A DNA stretch of 64,000 nt from Pseudoalteromonas viridis (GTDB lineage Bacteria > Pseudomonadota > Gammaproteobacteria > Enterobacterales > Alteromonadaceae): the NCBI RefSeq assembly GCF_017742995.1, contig NZ_CP072426.1, forward strand, positions 186,001 to 250,000, given 5' to 3'. Shown here one piece after another: positions 43,219 through 51,066 of the stretch. The translations under genes and the position numbers were made by a program. Numbering within the stretch: the stretch's first letter is position 1; each line of letters begins with the position of its first letter. The notes beneath the pieces are model-generated. The model did not search any database. It was given only the letters and a program-made list of their open reading frames with translations, and was not told the origin of the DNA.

Positions 43219-44022
43219 TTAATTTGATTTAGGCGCTGCGCTACTGCCCGCGAGGATCCCGCCATCCACATTCAGCTCAATACCCGTAACATAGGCAGAT
43301 TCATCAGAAGCCAGATACAACACAGCATAAGCAACATCACTGGCATTGCCCATATGACCAAGCGGGATATCGGCCGCAATACCGGCAATGGCCGCTTCGC
43401 GGGCTGCGCCTTCACCTAACATGGCATCCCACATGGGCGTGAGGATGGCCCCGGGGTGCACTGAATTACACCGTATCGGGTAGTTTTGCTGCGCACAATA
43501 CAGAGCAACTGATTTACTGTGATTGCGCACGGCCGCTTTACTGGCTGCGTATGCGGCGGCTGCCGGGATCCCCACCAGCCCTGAACGAGAAGAGATATTA
43601 ACAATACTGGCCGCTGCCGATGCTTTCATTAGCCGGATCCCATATTTGCAGCCTAATGCTACACCGTCACTATTGGTGCGTTGCACTGTGTGCCAGCTCT
43701 CTAAATCCAGATGTTCAGGATCATGCGGACCTGCCGCTTCCAAAAACCCCGTTATCCCGGCGTTGTTAACCAAAATATCGAGCCGGCCAAATTGCGCTTT
43801 GACGAAGGCTTCTACCTGCTGCCAATGTGACTCTTGCGACACATCCAGCAGATGAAAATGGGCATTTTCTCCAAGCTTTTCGCACAGCTGTGTTGCAGCT
43901 TCCGTGTTTTTATCTGTGATAATGACGGTTGCGCCTTGCTCAACAAAGCATGTTGCCACTGCGGCACCAATACCACGTGCTGCGCCTGTGATCAGAGCTA
44001 TTTTGTTATTTAGTCTGGCCAT
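43219..44022 (-). CDS. short-chain dehydrogenase, cyclopentanol/hydroxysteroid type
   Basis: The 267-residue protein is a classical SDR. TGAARGIG at 12-19 binds NAD(P), NNAG is at about 86-89, ISSRSG gives Ser, and YAASK gives Tyr and Lys. GGILAGSS near the C-terminus is the typical end. Its pattern matches NAD-dependent alcohol dehydrogenases of cyclopentanol or 3-beta/17-beta-hydroxysteroid type; the substrate is uncertain. CGGAGAA lies before the ATG at 44022; a longer frame starts at 44061. Confidence 0.85.
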   Translation of the reverse strand: MARLNNKIALITGAARGIGAAVATCFVEQGATVIITDKNTEAATQLCEKLGENAHFHLLDVSQESHWQQVEAFVKAQFGRLDILVNNAGITGFLEAAGPHDPEHLDLESWHTVQRTNSDGVALGCKYGIRLMKASAAASIVNISSRSGLVGIPAAAAYAASKAAVRNHSKSVALYCAQQNYPIRCNSVHPGAILTPMWDAMLGEGAAREAAIAGIAADIPLGHMGNASDVAYAVLYLASDESAYVTGIELNVDGGILAGSSAAPKSN

Positions 44023-44072
44023 AATGTTCTCCGTTTGTAGCAATCCGATGGAGTGCGGCAAAGTGGTATTTT

Positions 44073-44284
44073 ATACCAATTTCACTTAATACCTGTTCAA
44101 TTTGACGGAGCAAATATGACGCTAACGGCGTTAAAAATTTCTTATTTAGAACAACTAAATAGCAAAATTTTTGCCTTGCCTACATGGACGTAGGTACCTC
44201 AGCGATAGCAGGACGCGTGAGCGGTGTTATCGACTATATTTTCTCGCCTCAAAATAGAACACTTAATTAAGCAAATTGGTATTA
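44073..44284. repeat. 212-bp dispersed intergenic repeat with terminal inverted repeats
   Basis: The ends are ATACCAATTTCACTTAAT on the left and, as the reverse complement of the right end, ATACCAATTTGCTTAAT, so they are imperfect inverted repeats of about 17 bp. The inside holds a hairpin (AAATTT...TATTTAG, loop, CTAAATA...AAATTTT) and no gene. I recognise the CGTCCATGTAGGCAAGG and TGCTCCGTCAAATTGAACAGG strings (complement) as belonging to a family common in Alteromonadales chromosomes; it behaves like a MITE. Copy number cannot be seen here. Confidence 0.7.
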
Positions 44285-44486
44285 AGACAAAGTAACCAAA
44301 GCGCAGTCAAAATAAGAATGGCAGAACAAGCCACAGCGATATCATGCAAAGCAGTAAAAGGAATGTAAGCTGAATTGATATCAAAGCATCAAAACTGGCG
44401 CGTGGCCACTTTGCTATACCACCTTCAATGCGCGCTCTAATGAACGCCCAATTATAGGTTTTGTTCAGCAATGTATTATTGCTGAT

Positions 44487-44777
44487 TCAAAGGGTTAGCA
44501 GTTGTGATAAACCACTGGCAGTCTTGCTTACTTCAATTTCTGTGATCTCGTAATTCGCCAGTCCGGCGAGGTAAAAAGGGTCGTTGTGTAGAATGGCTTC
44601 TACTTCAGTTTGGTTTTTTGCGGTGGCGAAAATCATTCCTCCGGTTCTGGGAACCTTTCTGCCGGATGCTAAAAACACACCTTGCTGATAATACTGCTGC
44701 AAAAACCGAGTGTGCGCAGGCAAATGTGCGTCAATTTCTTCCACCGCTACGGTGTACGTGATATTCACTACAAACAT
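44487..44777 (-). CDS. YciI family protein
   Basis: The 96-residue protein is a ferredoxin-like YciI domain. MFVVNITYTVAVEEIDAHLPAHTRFLQQYYQQGVFLASG contains the conserved His (about 21) and the acidic/serine region at LASGRK; DPFYLAGLANYEI is the typical end. Relatives act as small dehydrochlorinases or muconolactone-isomerase-like enzymes or have unknown roles. The ribosome binding site is weak. It stands alone between the dispersed repeat and a small membrane protein gene. Confidence 0.83.
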   Translation of the reverse strand: MFVVNITYTVAVEEIDAHLPAHTRFLQQYYQQGVFLASGRKVPRTGGMIFATAKNQTEVEAILHNDPFYLAGLANYEITEIEVSKTASGLSQLLTL

Positions 44778-44934
44778 GACTTATCGGTCCTGCGACTTTG
44801 CATTATCTGCTAAAACTGTTTTAAAAACCGCCACAAGTGTATAAGCCCACATTCACTTTGTAAACTAGCATACGGCATTTAACCATCGCCGCACTCTATT
44901 ATTGAATACGCAATCGTATACGTTACCGTATGCG

Positions 44935-45300
44935 TTACCGCGCGCGTTTAGCCTTGGGAGCCATATTCATTAAAAAGCTGTCTTTGTTGACCAAAAAGCC
45001 ACAAATACTACTGATAACAATAAAGATACCGTACATAGATCCGATATATACCCAGTCATTATTCTCGGCCAGTAACATCACACACGTGCCATCATTGACA
45101 AAAAACACGTTTAACACAGAAAAAACGAATACGCTGCGATAGTAAATCAAATTGCCGGTATGGCTGGCGAAAGAGGAGAGAAGCAGTGCGAATAAACCAA
45201 GATAGAAACCGATAACGGACAGTGCGCCCGTTTGATAGCTTGGGTAGAGTGCCAGCAGGGATACAACAATAGCTGACCAACCCGAAATTCGATATAACAT
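44935..45300 (-). CDS. small four-helix membrane protein
   Basis: The 121-residue protein has four hydrophobic segments (about 4-22, 28-45, 57-75, 85-107) and a basic C-terminal tail (MAPKAKRAR). No family is recognised. The start at 45300 is an ATG with AAAGGATT upstream; the frame could begin two codons earlier at a TTG. The gene opposite (plus strand, 44930-45142) is considered a shadow. Confidence 0.62.
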   Translation of the reverse strand: MLYRISGWSAIVVSLLALYPSYQTGALSVIGFYLGLFALLLSSFASHTGNLIYYRSVFVFSVLNVFFVNDGTCVMLLAENNDWVYIGSMYGIFIVISSICGFLVNKDSFLMNMAPKAKRAR

Positions 45301-45428
45301 GTTCAAATCCTTTGAATGTAATTGTTAAAATTTGTAATTCTAACTCACCCCAAATTATGAGCTATACAGTACCAAATAGCAACCCATATGAGTTAATTCA
45401 TTTTCTAAAAGTTTACATTTACGACCCA

Positions 45429-45450
45429 AAAAGCCTGTAAACACAGGGTT
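45429..45450 (-). terminator. terminator of UDG gene
   Basis: On the minus strand CCTGTG and TACAGG form a short stem followed by CTTTTTGGG. It lies just after the uracil-DNA glycosylase stop. Confidence 0.45.
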
Positions 45451-45454
45451 TAAC

Positions 45455-46027
45455 CTATTCGAGATCTCCTAAAACATCCCGAACTCTGGCCTTTAATGCG
45501 GGTAATACTTCGGCTTCGAACCAGGGCCGTTTTCGTACCCATAATTGATTGCGCGGACTGGGGTGCGGTAATGCAATTTGCCCGGGTAAACCCGCTTTCC
45601 AGTCGGTCACCGCCTGCGACACACTCACAAAATCGGCTAAATGATAGCTTTGCGCATATTGGCCAATCAAAATGGTCAACTCAATTTGATCAAATGCCGC
45701 AAGCAATGGCGCACGCCATGTCTGAGCACAGATTTTTGGGGGCGGTAAATCGCCAGATTTTCCCTTACCCGGATAGCAAAAAGCCATAGGAACAATGGCA
45801 AACAAGGCCGGATCGTAAAACTGAGCCTCTGTCACGCCTAACCACTCTCTGAGTCGTCTGCCGCTGGCATCATTAAATGGTATTCCGGTTTTTTGTACGC
45901 TCAGGCTGGGTGCCTGTCCGGCGATCAGAATTTTTGCTGTGGGTAGCCCCTGGATCACGGGCCTGGGCTCAAAAGGCAGATTTCCCCGGCACACAGTACA
46001 TTGCCGCACACGCTCAATAATATCCAA
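45455..46027 (-). CDS. uracil-DNA glycosylase family protein, Fe-S type
   Basis: The 190-residue protein belongs to the UDG superfamily. GQAPS (about 37-41) is the water-activating motif and HPSPRNQ (about 154-160) the DNA-binding one. Four cysteines, Cys10, Cys13, Cys84 and Cys100, have spacing C-x2-C...C-x15-C, which matches the 4Fe-4S cluster of family 4 type enzymes. It would remove uracil or related damaged bases from DNA. The start is TTG at 46027 with GAGGAAA upstream. The related family 5 or SMUG2-like enzymes cannot be excluded. Confidence 0.82.
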   Translation of the reverse strand: MDIIERVRQCTVCRGNLPFEPRPVIQGLPTAKILIAGQAPSLSVQKTGIPFNDASGRRLREWLGVTEAQFYDPALFAIVPMAFCYPGKGKSGDLPPPKICAQTWRAPLLAAFDQIELTILIGQYAQSYHLADFVSVSQAVTDWKAGLPGQIALPHPSPRNQLWVRKRPWFEAEVLPALKARVRDVLGDLE

Positions 46028-46181
46028 GACTATTTCCTCGCAACCTCACAGGACCTTGCCAGTATATCAGGCTGCACTCGAATTAAAGAGGGCCAAAGTA
46101 AGCTCATAAAATATTCAGGGCTCAAGCCGAGTGGAATTTGATATTCCTTTTGGCATTATTATTTGTACATTTAACGCATTT

Positions 46182-46202
46182 GCTAATGATAATTACTGTT
46201 AT
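46182..46202 (+). promoter_or_regulatory. Fur box upstream of iron-uptake operon
   Basis: GCTAATGATAATTACTGTTAT resembles the Fur consensus GATAATGATAATCATTATC, with one half (AATGATAAT) perfect. It lies 55 bases before the DUF3649 gene. Confidence 0.6.
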
Positions 46203-46256
46203 TTATAGCGCAATTCAGTGATAATTCGCCTCCCTATTTTTGATCAAAGAACAAGT

Positions 46257-46553
46257 ATGCCGCTATCGTCTTACTTTGCTTACTTTACAGCTTACCGACT
46301 GAATGTCGTTGCCCGGTTTGCAATGGCTATTTTCGGAGGGTATGCACTCACTGCGCTATCTATCAGCCTGATGAGCTTGCTGCTTCCTGTTTCCAAAGTT
46401 GATGCTGTGTTATTCAGTGTGTGCCTGAGTGTGCTCATTCACTGCCTTATATTTATCGCCGTATTTGCAATAAAGTCACTTCGCTTCCTCTGCGGCGGAT
46501 TACTGCTGCTTGCTACATTGCAATTTATGCTGCTCCTGATACTAAGAGGATAA
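46257..46553 (+). CDS. DUF3649 membrane protein, iron-uptake operon
   Basis: The 98-residue protein has three hydrophobic segments (about 12-37, 42-63, 70-95). Its pattern (FARFAMAIFGGYALTALS) matches DUF3649, a family found beside PepSY proteins and siderophore genes. A frame starting with GTG at 46218 is possible, but the ATG at 46257 matches the family start. It is separated by 2 bases from the PepSY gene. The function is not known; it is presumably an accessory of ferric-siderophore reduction. Confidence 0.75.
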   Translation: MPLSSYFAYFTAYRLNVVARFAMAIFGGYALTALSISLMSLLLPVSKVDAVLFSVCLSVLIHCLIFIAVFAIKSLRFLCGGLLLLATLQFMLLLILRG

Positions 46554-46555
46554 TA

Positions 46556-48127
46556 ATGAAAGACAGTTTTTTCCGTTCCATGACCTGGCTACACACTTGG
46601 GTTGGGCTGTTGTTTTGCTGGTTGTTATGGCTGGTTTTCTTTGCCGGCACACTGAGCTTTTTCCGCCAGGAAATTACCTTATGGAGCAAACCTGAGTTGC
46701 ATCAACACAGCATGGTAGTGCAAAGCGCACAACAAGACTTGCTGGATTATGGCTTTAACCGCTTAAACAGTGAGGCGCCAGATGCTGCACGGTGGTGGAT
46801 CAGTTTGCCGTCCGAGCGCAATCCTCTGCTGCGCGTTTCGCATCTGCCCTATGCCCAGCCAGGAGAAAAAGCCAGCTGGGTGAATCATAATCTGGCCGCC
46901 GACAGCAAAACCCCTATAACGACGAGGGAAACCAAAGGAGGCAGTTTCTTTTACCGACTGCACTTTGACCTGCACTATATGGACCGCACAACCGCGCGCT
47001 GGATAGTCTGTCTGGCGAGTCTGTTTATGCTGGTTGCGCTGATCTCCGGCATCGTGATCCATAAACGCATTTTTAAGGATATGTTCCAGTTCAGAACCGG
47101 CAAAGGCAGCCGAAGCTGGCTGGACGGCCATAACCTGAGCTCGGTACTGGCCTTACCGTTTCACCTGATGATCACCTATACCGGTCTGATCACGCTGATA
47201 TTCACGCTTTTTCCCTATCCGGCACAAACCGTCTATGAAGAGGGCGTAAAGGAGTTCAGAAAAGACTTCTATCCGGAGCGGCAGCGTCCCCAGCAAAGTC
47301 ATGAAGCGTTGAGCACTCCAGCTTTCGCGCAATCTCTGGATCATTTTTTTACTAACTGGCCAGAGCAACCTATTTCGCGCATCATCATAGATCACCCCCA
47401 GGATGCAGCGGCGGTAATGAAAATCTACGGTGCTAACCGCAGCGAAATTAAAGACGAGCAGGCCGTGTGGATCTACTCTGGTAAAACGGGCGAACTGCTA
47501 AACACAGTGCACCTGGAAGACAGCGCTGCGGCGCAACTGTATGGCGGCATGATTGCCATGCATACCGGCCGTCTGGCCTCTACGGGCTTACGCTGGCTAT
47601 ACTTCCTCTGTGGTCTGGCGGGCTGCGCCATGATAGCCACAGGTTGCGTAATGTGGGCCAAACGGATCCGCGAGCGTCAAAAGCCCACTCAGCCAGCCAG
47701 TTTTGGCCTTAAGCTGGTCGAGTCTCTCAATCTGGCAGCCATCATGGGACTGCCGCTGGCTACCGCGGCTTTCTTTTATGCCAATCGACTACTGCCCGTC
47801 GGTCACAGCGGTCGTGCCGATCAGGAAGTACTGGCGTTTTTCCTGACCTGGGCCGCTACCGCCCTGTTCGCCGCCAAATGGCGTAACCAGCAAGGCTGGC
47901 GCACCCTGGCACTGGTCAATGCACTGGCCTGGCTGCTGTTGCCGCTGTGTAATGCGCTGACCACACAAGGCAACTTAATCAGTTACGCAAGCAAAGGTCA
48001 GTGGGCCTTGTTCATGTTCGACATACTCACTTTGTTGGCCGCAGCCGTGTTCTTCTGGCAAAGCAACAAGCTTCAGTCTGCACCGCAAACCCGACCACAA
48101 CGCGCACGCACGGAGCGTGCAGCATGA
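46556..48127 (+). CDS. PepSY-associated TM protein, PiuB-like iron-uptake protein
   Basis: The 523-residue protein has four main transmembrane regions typical of PepSY-TM proteins (PF03929) and long periplasmic loops. WLHTWVGLLFCWLLWLVFFAG (about 10-30) is the first, with the family His at HTW. HNLSSVLALPFHLMITYTG (about 188-206) contains two more His, and MHTGRLASTGLRWLYFLCGLAG follows around 336-357. Conserved histidines could bind heme, and related proteins act in ferric siderophore reduction. AGAGGATAATA precedes the ATG at 46556; its stop overlaps the DUF3325 start. Confidence 0.87.
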   Translation: MKDSFFRSMTWLHTWVGLLFCWLLWLVFFAGTLSFFRQEITLWSKPELHQHSMVVQSAQQDLLDYGFNRLNSEAPDAARWWISLPSERNPLLRVSHLPYAQPGEKASWVNHNLAADSKTPITTRETKGGSFFYRLHFDLHYMDRTTARWIVCLASLFMLVALISGIVIHKRIFKDMFQFRTGKGSRSWLDGHNLSSVLALPFHLMITYTGLITLIFTLFPYPAQTVYEEGVKEFRKDFYPERQRPQQSHEALSTPAFAQSLDHFFTNWPEQPISRIIIDHPQDAAAVMKIYGANRSEIKDEQAVWIYSGKTGELLNTVHLEDSAAAQLYGGMIAMHTGRLASTGLRWLYFLCGLAGCAMIATGCVMWAKRIRERQKPTQPASFGLKLVESLNLAAIMGLPLATAAFFYANRLLPVGHSGRADQEVLAFFLTWAATALFAAKWRNQQGWRTLALVNALAWLLLPLCNALTTQGNLISYASKGQWALFMFDILTLLAAAVFFWQSNKLQSAPQTRPQRARTERAA

Positions 48128-48456
48128 TGTATCTGATTACGACCTTGCTGTGCCTGGGCAGCTTTACGGCGTTCGCGCTGGCTAAAACGCCACATTATAA
48201 GGCGGTATTTGGTACCCGGCCTGATCAGACACTTAGCCAGCGTTATCTGATCACAGCCTGGATCATGCTTTTACTAACACTTGGACTGAATATCAGCCAG
48301 GCTGTTGGCTATGGCAGCCTGATGTTCTGCGGCCAGATGGCACTTGCAGTGCTGCTACTGGGAGTGATGCTCGCTTTTCAGCCACGCTGGATAAGATCAT
48401 TATTTTACCTACTCCCTGCAACAACGCTGCTAGCAACAGTGTTATCCATCCTGTAA
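48124..48456 (+). CDS. DUF3325 membrane protein, iron-uptake operon
   Basis: The 110-residue protein has three or four hydrophobic segments. The string HYKAVFGTRPDQTLSQRYL (about 24-42) marks DUF3325, which occurs downstream of PepSY-TM genes in iron-regulated operons. It overlaps the PepSY stop by 4 bases (ATGA). Its function is unknown; it completes the DUF3649-PepSY-DUF3325 unit. A terminator follows. Confidence 0.78.
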   Translation: MMYLITTLLCLGSFTAFALAKTPHYKAVFGTRPDQTLSQRYLITAWIMLLLTLGLNISQAVGYGSLMFCGQMALAVLLLGVMLAFQPRWIRSLFYLLPATTLLATVLSIL

Positions 48457-48470
48457 ACGCACTGACTATA

Positions 48471-48503
48471 AAATGAGGCTGATTCAAACCCAGCCTCATT
48501 TTT
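48471..48503 (+). terminator. intrinsic terminator of iron operon
   Basis: AAATGAGGCTG (48471-48481) pairs with CAGCCTCATTT (48491-48501), followed by TT and TACAC. The stem is perfect over 11 bases. Confidence 0.82.
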
Positions 48504-48633
48504 ACACTTAATATCATAAACTTAATATTATTCAGCCACTATTCCCCATGCTCCGACAGAGCAAAAAATTACCAAGTTGCTTATAAATCCCCCCGTGTTT
48601 TCGGCCTATTTTGCACTTAGATAAACCCGTCCC

Positions 48634-49090
48634 TTAGTAAAAACCTCGATCTGAGCTGCCCTGTGCGCCGCTGAAGTTAGTAAAATGATGATCTCATAGG
48701 GGTAAACAGCCATATCAGTTGGTAAAAATACGATCTGAGCATAGGTAGAGTTAGTAAATTGCTGATCTCTGTTTCGATCATTTTTACAGGTAGGTTAGTA
48801 AAAATATGATCCAGCCTTTCCTGTGACGCTATCATCTCGTTATTTTTGCACGCAAAACCTGGCCACAATCGTCAAAAGTGGCGATCTTCTCACCAGAACT
48901 TGCCGTCACACTCTTATAGTTAGTAAAAATATGATCTGAACAGGGCCCAGTTAGTAATACGTTGATCTGGATGATGATACAGTTAGTTAATACGCGATCC
49001 GAAATCTCATTAAGTTAGTAAAATAGCGATCTATTACGTTTGGGAGGCGATTCGATGGTGCCGCTGCGCCAAGTTAGTAAAAACCCGATC
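48634..49090 (+). repeat. iteron-like array of GATC-containing 19-bp repeats
   Basis: Ten copies of GTTAGTAAAAATACGATCT-type units lie in one orientation within a gene-free region. TTAG starts at 48634, 48677, 48719 (as TTGG), 48751, 48795, 48920, 48951, 48983, 49015 and 49074. GATC follows at a fixed 13-base offset in nine of ten (14 in the first). Spacings of 31-32 and 42-44 bases correspond to three and four helical turns. A degenerate unit with GATC at 48883 fills the long gap, and an inverted partial unit (CGATCATTTTTAC) is at 48775-48787. Every unit carries a Dam site. This resembles replication iterons or a titration site. No replication initiator gene is nearby. Confidence 0.8.
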
Positions 49091-49166
49091 TCATCCGGCA
49101 GATCCAATTGCCCGGATGACCCGTTTAACAAAAGAATGAAACCACAACCAAAGCAGAGGAAAGCAG

Positions 49167-49874
49167 GTGATCATTTTAATTGTAGGCGGCTCAGGCGGCA
49201 TCGGGCAGGCACTTGTAAAGCGTTTTGCCAGTGAACAACCCAAGGCCCAAATTTATGCAACATACCGCACCACAAAACCCAATATTGAGCTCGACCATGT
49301 CCACTGGGTGCAGATTGACGCAAGCCGGGAAGATGATGTTCGCGCTTTGGCAAAACAACTACCAGATGTCGATTTACTGATCAATGCAACGGGGCTGCTG
49401 CATACCCCAGACAAGCTGCCGGAAAAATCCATTCAGGAATTTGATCCAGACTTTTTTAACGAAAACCTCAAAGCCAATACCCTGCCAACGCTGTTGCTGG
49501 CCAAACACTTTGCCAAAGCACTCAAGGCCAAACAGACGACTTATTTTGTTGCCCTGTCTGCACGTATTGGCAGTATTTCTGATAACCAGCTGGGTGGGTG
49601 GATAAGCTACCGTAGTGCAAAAGCCGCACTCAATATGGCGCTCAAAACCATCAGTATTGAATGGCGCTACAAATTGCCAAACTGCTGCGTACTGGCGTTT
49701 CATCCGGGCACCACAGACACCGCCTTGTCTGTGCCGTTTCAAAAAAACGTGCCGCCCGGCAAACTATTTACTGCCGATTTTGTGGCACAGAGCCTGATTG
49801 ACCTGATCCAGAGTAAACAGGCATCAGATAGCGGCGGGTTCTATAGTTATGATGGTTCAGCGATCACCTGGTAA
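49167..49874 (+). CDS. short-chain dehydrogenase, CsgA-like
   Basis: The 235-residue protein is an SDR. GGSGGIG at 7-13 binds the cofactor, NATG replaces NNAG at about 73, SARIG gives Ser, and YRSAK gives Tyr and Lys. The pattern is that of the C-factor/CsgA-like group. The start is GTG with AGAGGA upstream. It lies directly downstream of the iteron-like array, whose last copies may cover its promoter. Confidence 0.85.
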   Translation: MIILIVGGSGGIGQALVKRFASEQPKAQIYATYRTTKPNIELDHVHWVQIDASREDDVRALAKQLPDVDLLINATGLLHTPDKLPEKSIQEFDPDFFNENLKANTLPTLLLAKHFAKALKAKQTTYFVALSARIGSISDNQLGGWISYRSAKAALNMALKTISIEWRYKLPNCCVLAFHPGTTDTALSVPFQKNVPPGKLFTADFVAQSLIDLIQSKQASDSGGFYSYDGSAITW

Positions 49875-49947
49875 ACCATAAATAGCAAAAAACGCATGTT
49901 TAATCGCAAATCGCATGCTTGATGGTCAAAAGGTCCATAGAATTAAA

Positions 49948-49962
49948 TGAAAACTATTATCA
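49948..49962 (+). promoter_or_regulatory. Fur-like box at the RND operon
   Basis: TGAAAACTATTATCA fits the 7-1-7 Fur pattern TGATAATNATTATCA with a perfect right half. It lies 12 bases before the ATG at 49975, touching the ribosome binding site AGAGG. Iron control of the pump is inferred. Confidence 0.5.
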
Positions 49963-49974
49963 TTAGAGGCTCAT

Positions 49975-51066
49975 ATGCAGATTACCACACGCGTTATCGC
50001 AAGCGTTATGCTGATCACCACCGTGTTGTTTTATAGCAACACAGGCACAGCACAAACCACACAAGTTGAGGTTTACACCCCCAGTGCGACAAAGCAACCC
50101 AGGGTGATGACACTCAGCGGCTCAGTAGAAGCCAGGCACCATGCACAACTGGCCAGTCAGGAGTCGGGTCTGGTGCAAACTCTACTTGTTGATGCCGGTG
50201 ATACCGTCAACAAAGGGGCGCCTTTACTCAAACTCGACGCCACACTGGCCGAATTAAATCTGGCCCAGGCCAGAGCCGGTGCTCAGGCGGCAAAAATCTC
50301 GGTTGATGAAGCGCAGCGACTGTTAGATGAAGTGGAGGCCCTATCAAAAAAGCAAAGTGTGGCACAAACGCTGATTGGTGAGCGCACCGCAGCGCTGGCC
50401 AACGCCAAAGCTGAACTGATAAAACAACGTGCTCTGGTGGCCTTAGCCCAGGAAAAGCTCAATCGTCACATACTGTATGCCCCCTTTACAGGCGTCATCG
50501 GGCAACGCACCGTAGACATGGGCGAGTGGGTCACACCGGGCAATTCGCTCTTTACCCTGGTTGCTGAGTCGGACTTGCGGATTGTGGTCAATGTGCCGCA
50601 GGAATACTTCCCTCTGTTGCGCTCAACGCCCAACCTGCCTGTTATGGTTACGCCCGATATCAATGCAGCTAAGCCCATCAAGGCACAGATCAGCCGCATC
50701 GTCGCTGTAACCGATCCATCCAGCCGCACTTTCACCGCTCATATAGATTTAACCGATTCCATGGCGGTGCATGCGCAATTTACTCCAGGTATGTCGGCTC
50801 AGGCCGATCTGTTGTTGAGCGCACAAGACGGGGCTGTGTGGATCCCTAAAAAGGCGGTAAAACAGCATCCGGATGGTGGCAGCAGCGTATTTATTGCCGA
50901 TAACAACACAGCCAAACGTAAGATGGTAACCGTCACCGCTACACGACCAGACTATGTTGCCGTGACCGGCCTGACAGGAAATGAGCCGGTGATCACCACC
51001 GGCATTGAGCTGTTAAAGGAAGGCACACAACTTCAGATAAGCGCCAGGGCAGGTAACTTACAATGA
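49975..51066 (+). CDS. RND efflux periplasmic adaptor subunit
   Basis: The 363-residue protein has a Sec signal (about 1-27), a biotinyl-lipoyl half-motif (QESGLVQTLLVDAGDTVNKGAPLLKLD at about 62-88), a coiled coil, the second half (LYAPFTGVIGQRTVDMGEWV at about 163-182) and a beta-barrel. This is the standard membrane fusion protein of tripartite RND pumps, linking the inner-membrane permease to TolC. Its stop overlaps the permease start. A TolC-type gene is not adjacent. Confidence 0.92.
   Translation: MQITTRVIASVMLITTVLFYSNTGTAQTTQVEVYTPSATKQPRVMTLSGSVEARHHAQLASQESGLVQTLLVDAGDTVNKGAPLLKLDATLAELNLAQARAGAQAAKISVDEAQRLLDEVEALSKKQSVAQTLIGERTAALANAKAELIKQRALVALAQEKLNRHILYAPFTGVIGQRTVDMGEWVTPGNSLFTLVAESDLRIVVNVPQEYFPLLRSTPNLPVMVTPDINAAKPIKAQISRIVAVTDPSSRTFTAHIDLTDSMAVHAQFTPGMSAQADLLLSAQDGAVWIPKKAVKQHPDGGSSVFIADNNTAKRKMVTVTATRPDYVAVTGLTGNEPVITTGIELLKEGTQLQISARAGNLQ

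Noticed and set aside
44930..45142. 70-codon plus-strand frame opposite the small membrane protein
   Set aside because: The minus-strand gene has a better start, ribosome binding site and membrane pattern.
48634..49090. CRISPR array at the repeats
   Set aside because: Repeats are short and degenerate, spacers vary from about 12 to over 100 bases, and no cas genes are present. Helical-turn spacing points to protein binding.
48634..49090. Integron attC sites
   Set aside because: The GTTAG start recalls GTTRRRY, but the remaining base pattern fails and there are no gene cassettes or paired core sites.
49040..49234. 64-codon open frame overlapping the array and SDR start
   Set aside because: No ribosome binding site; composition follows the repeats and the overlapping SDR gene.
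50475..50489. Seventh copy of the GTAAAGGGG motif on the minus strand
   Set aside because: It lies inside the conserved YAPFTG codons of the RND adaptor, so the match is explained by coding sequence.
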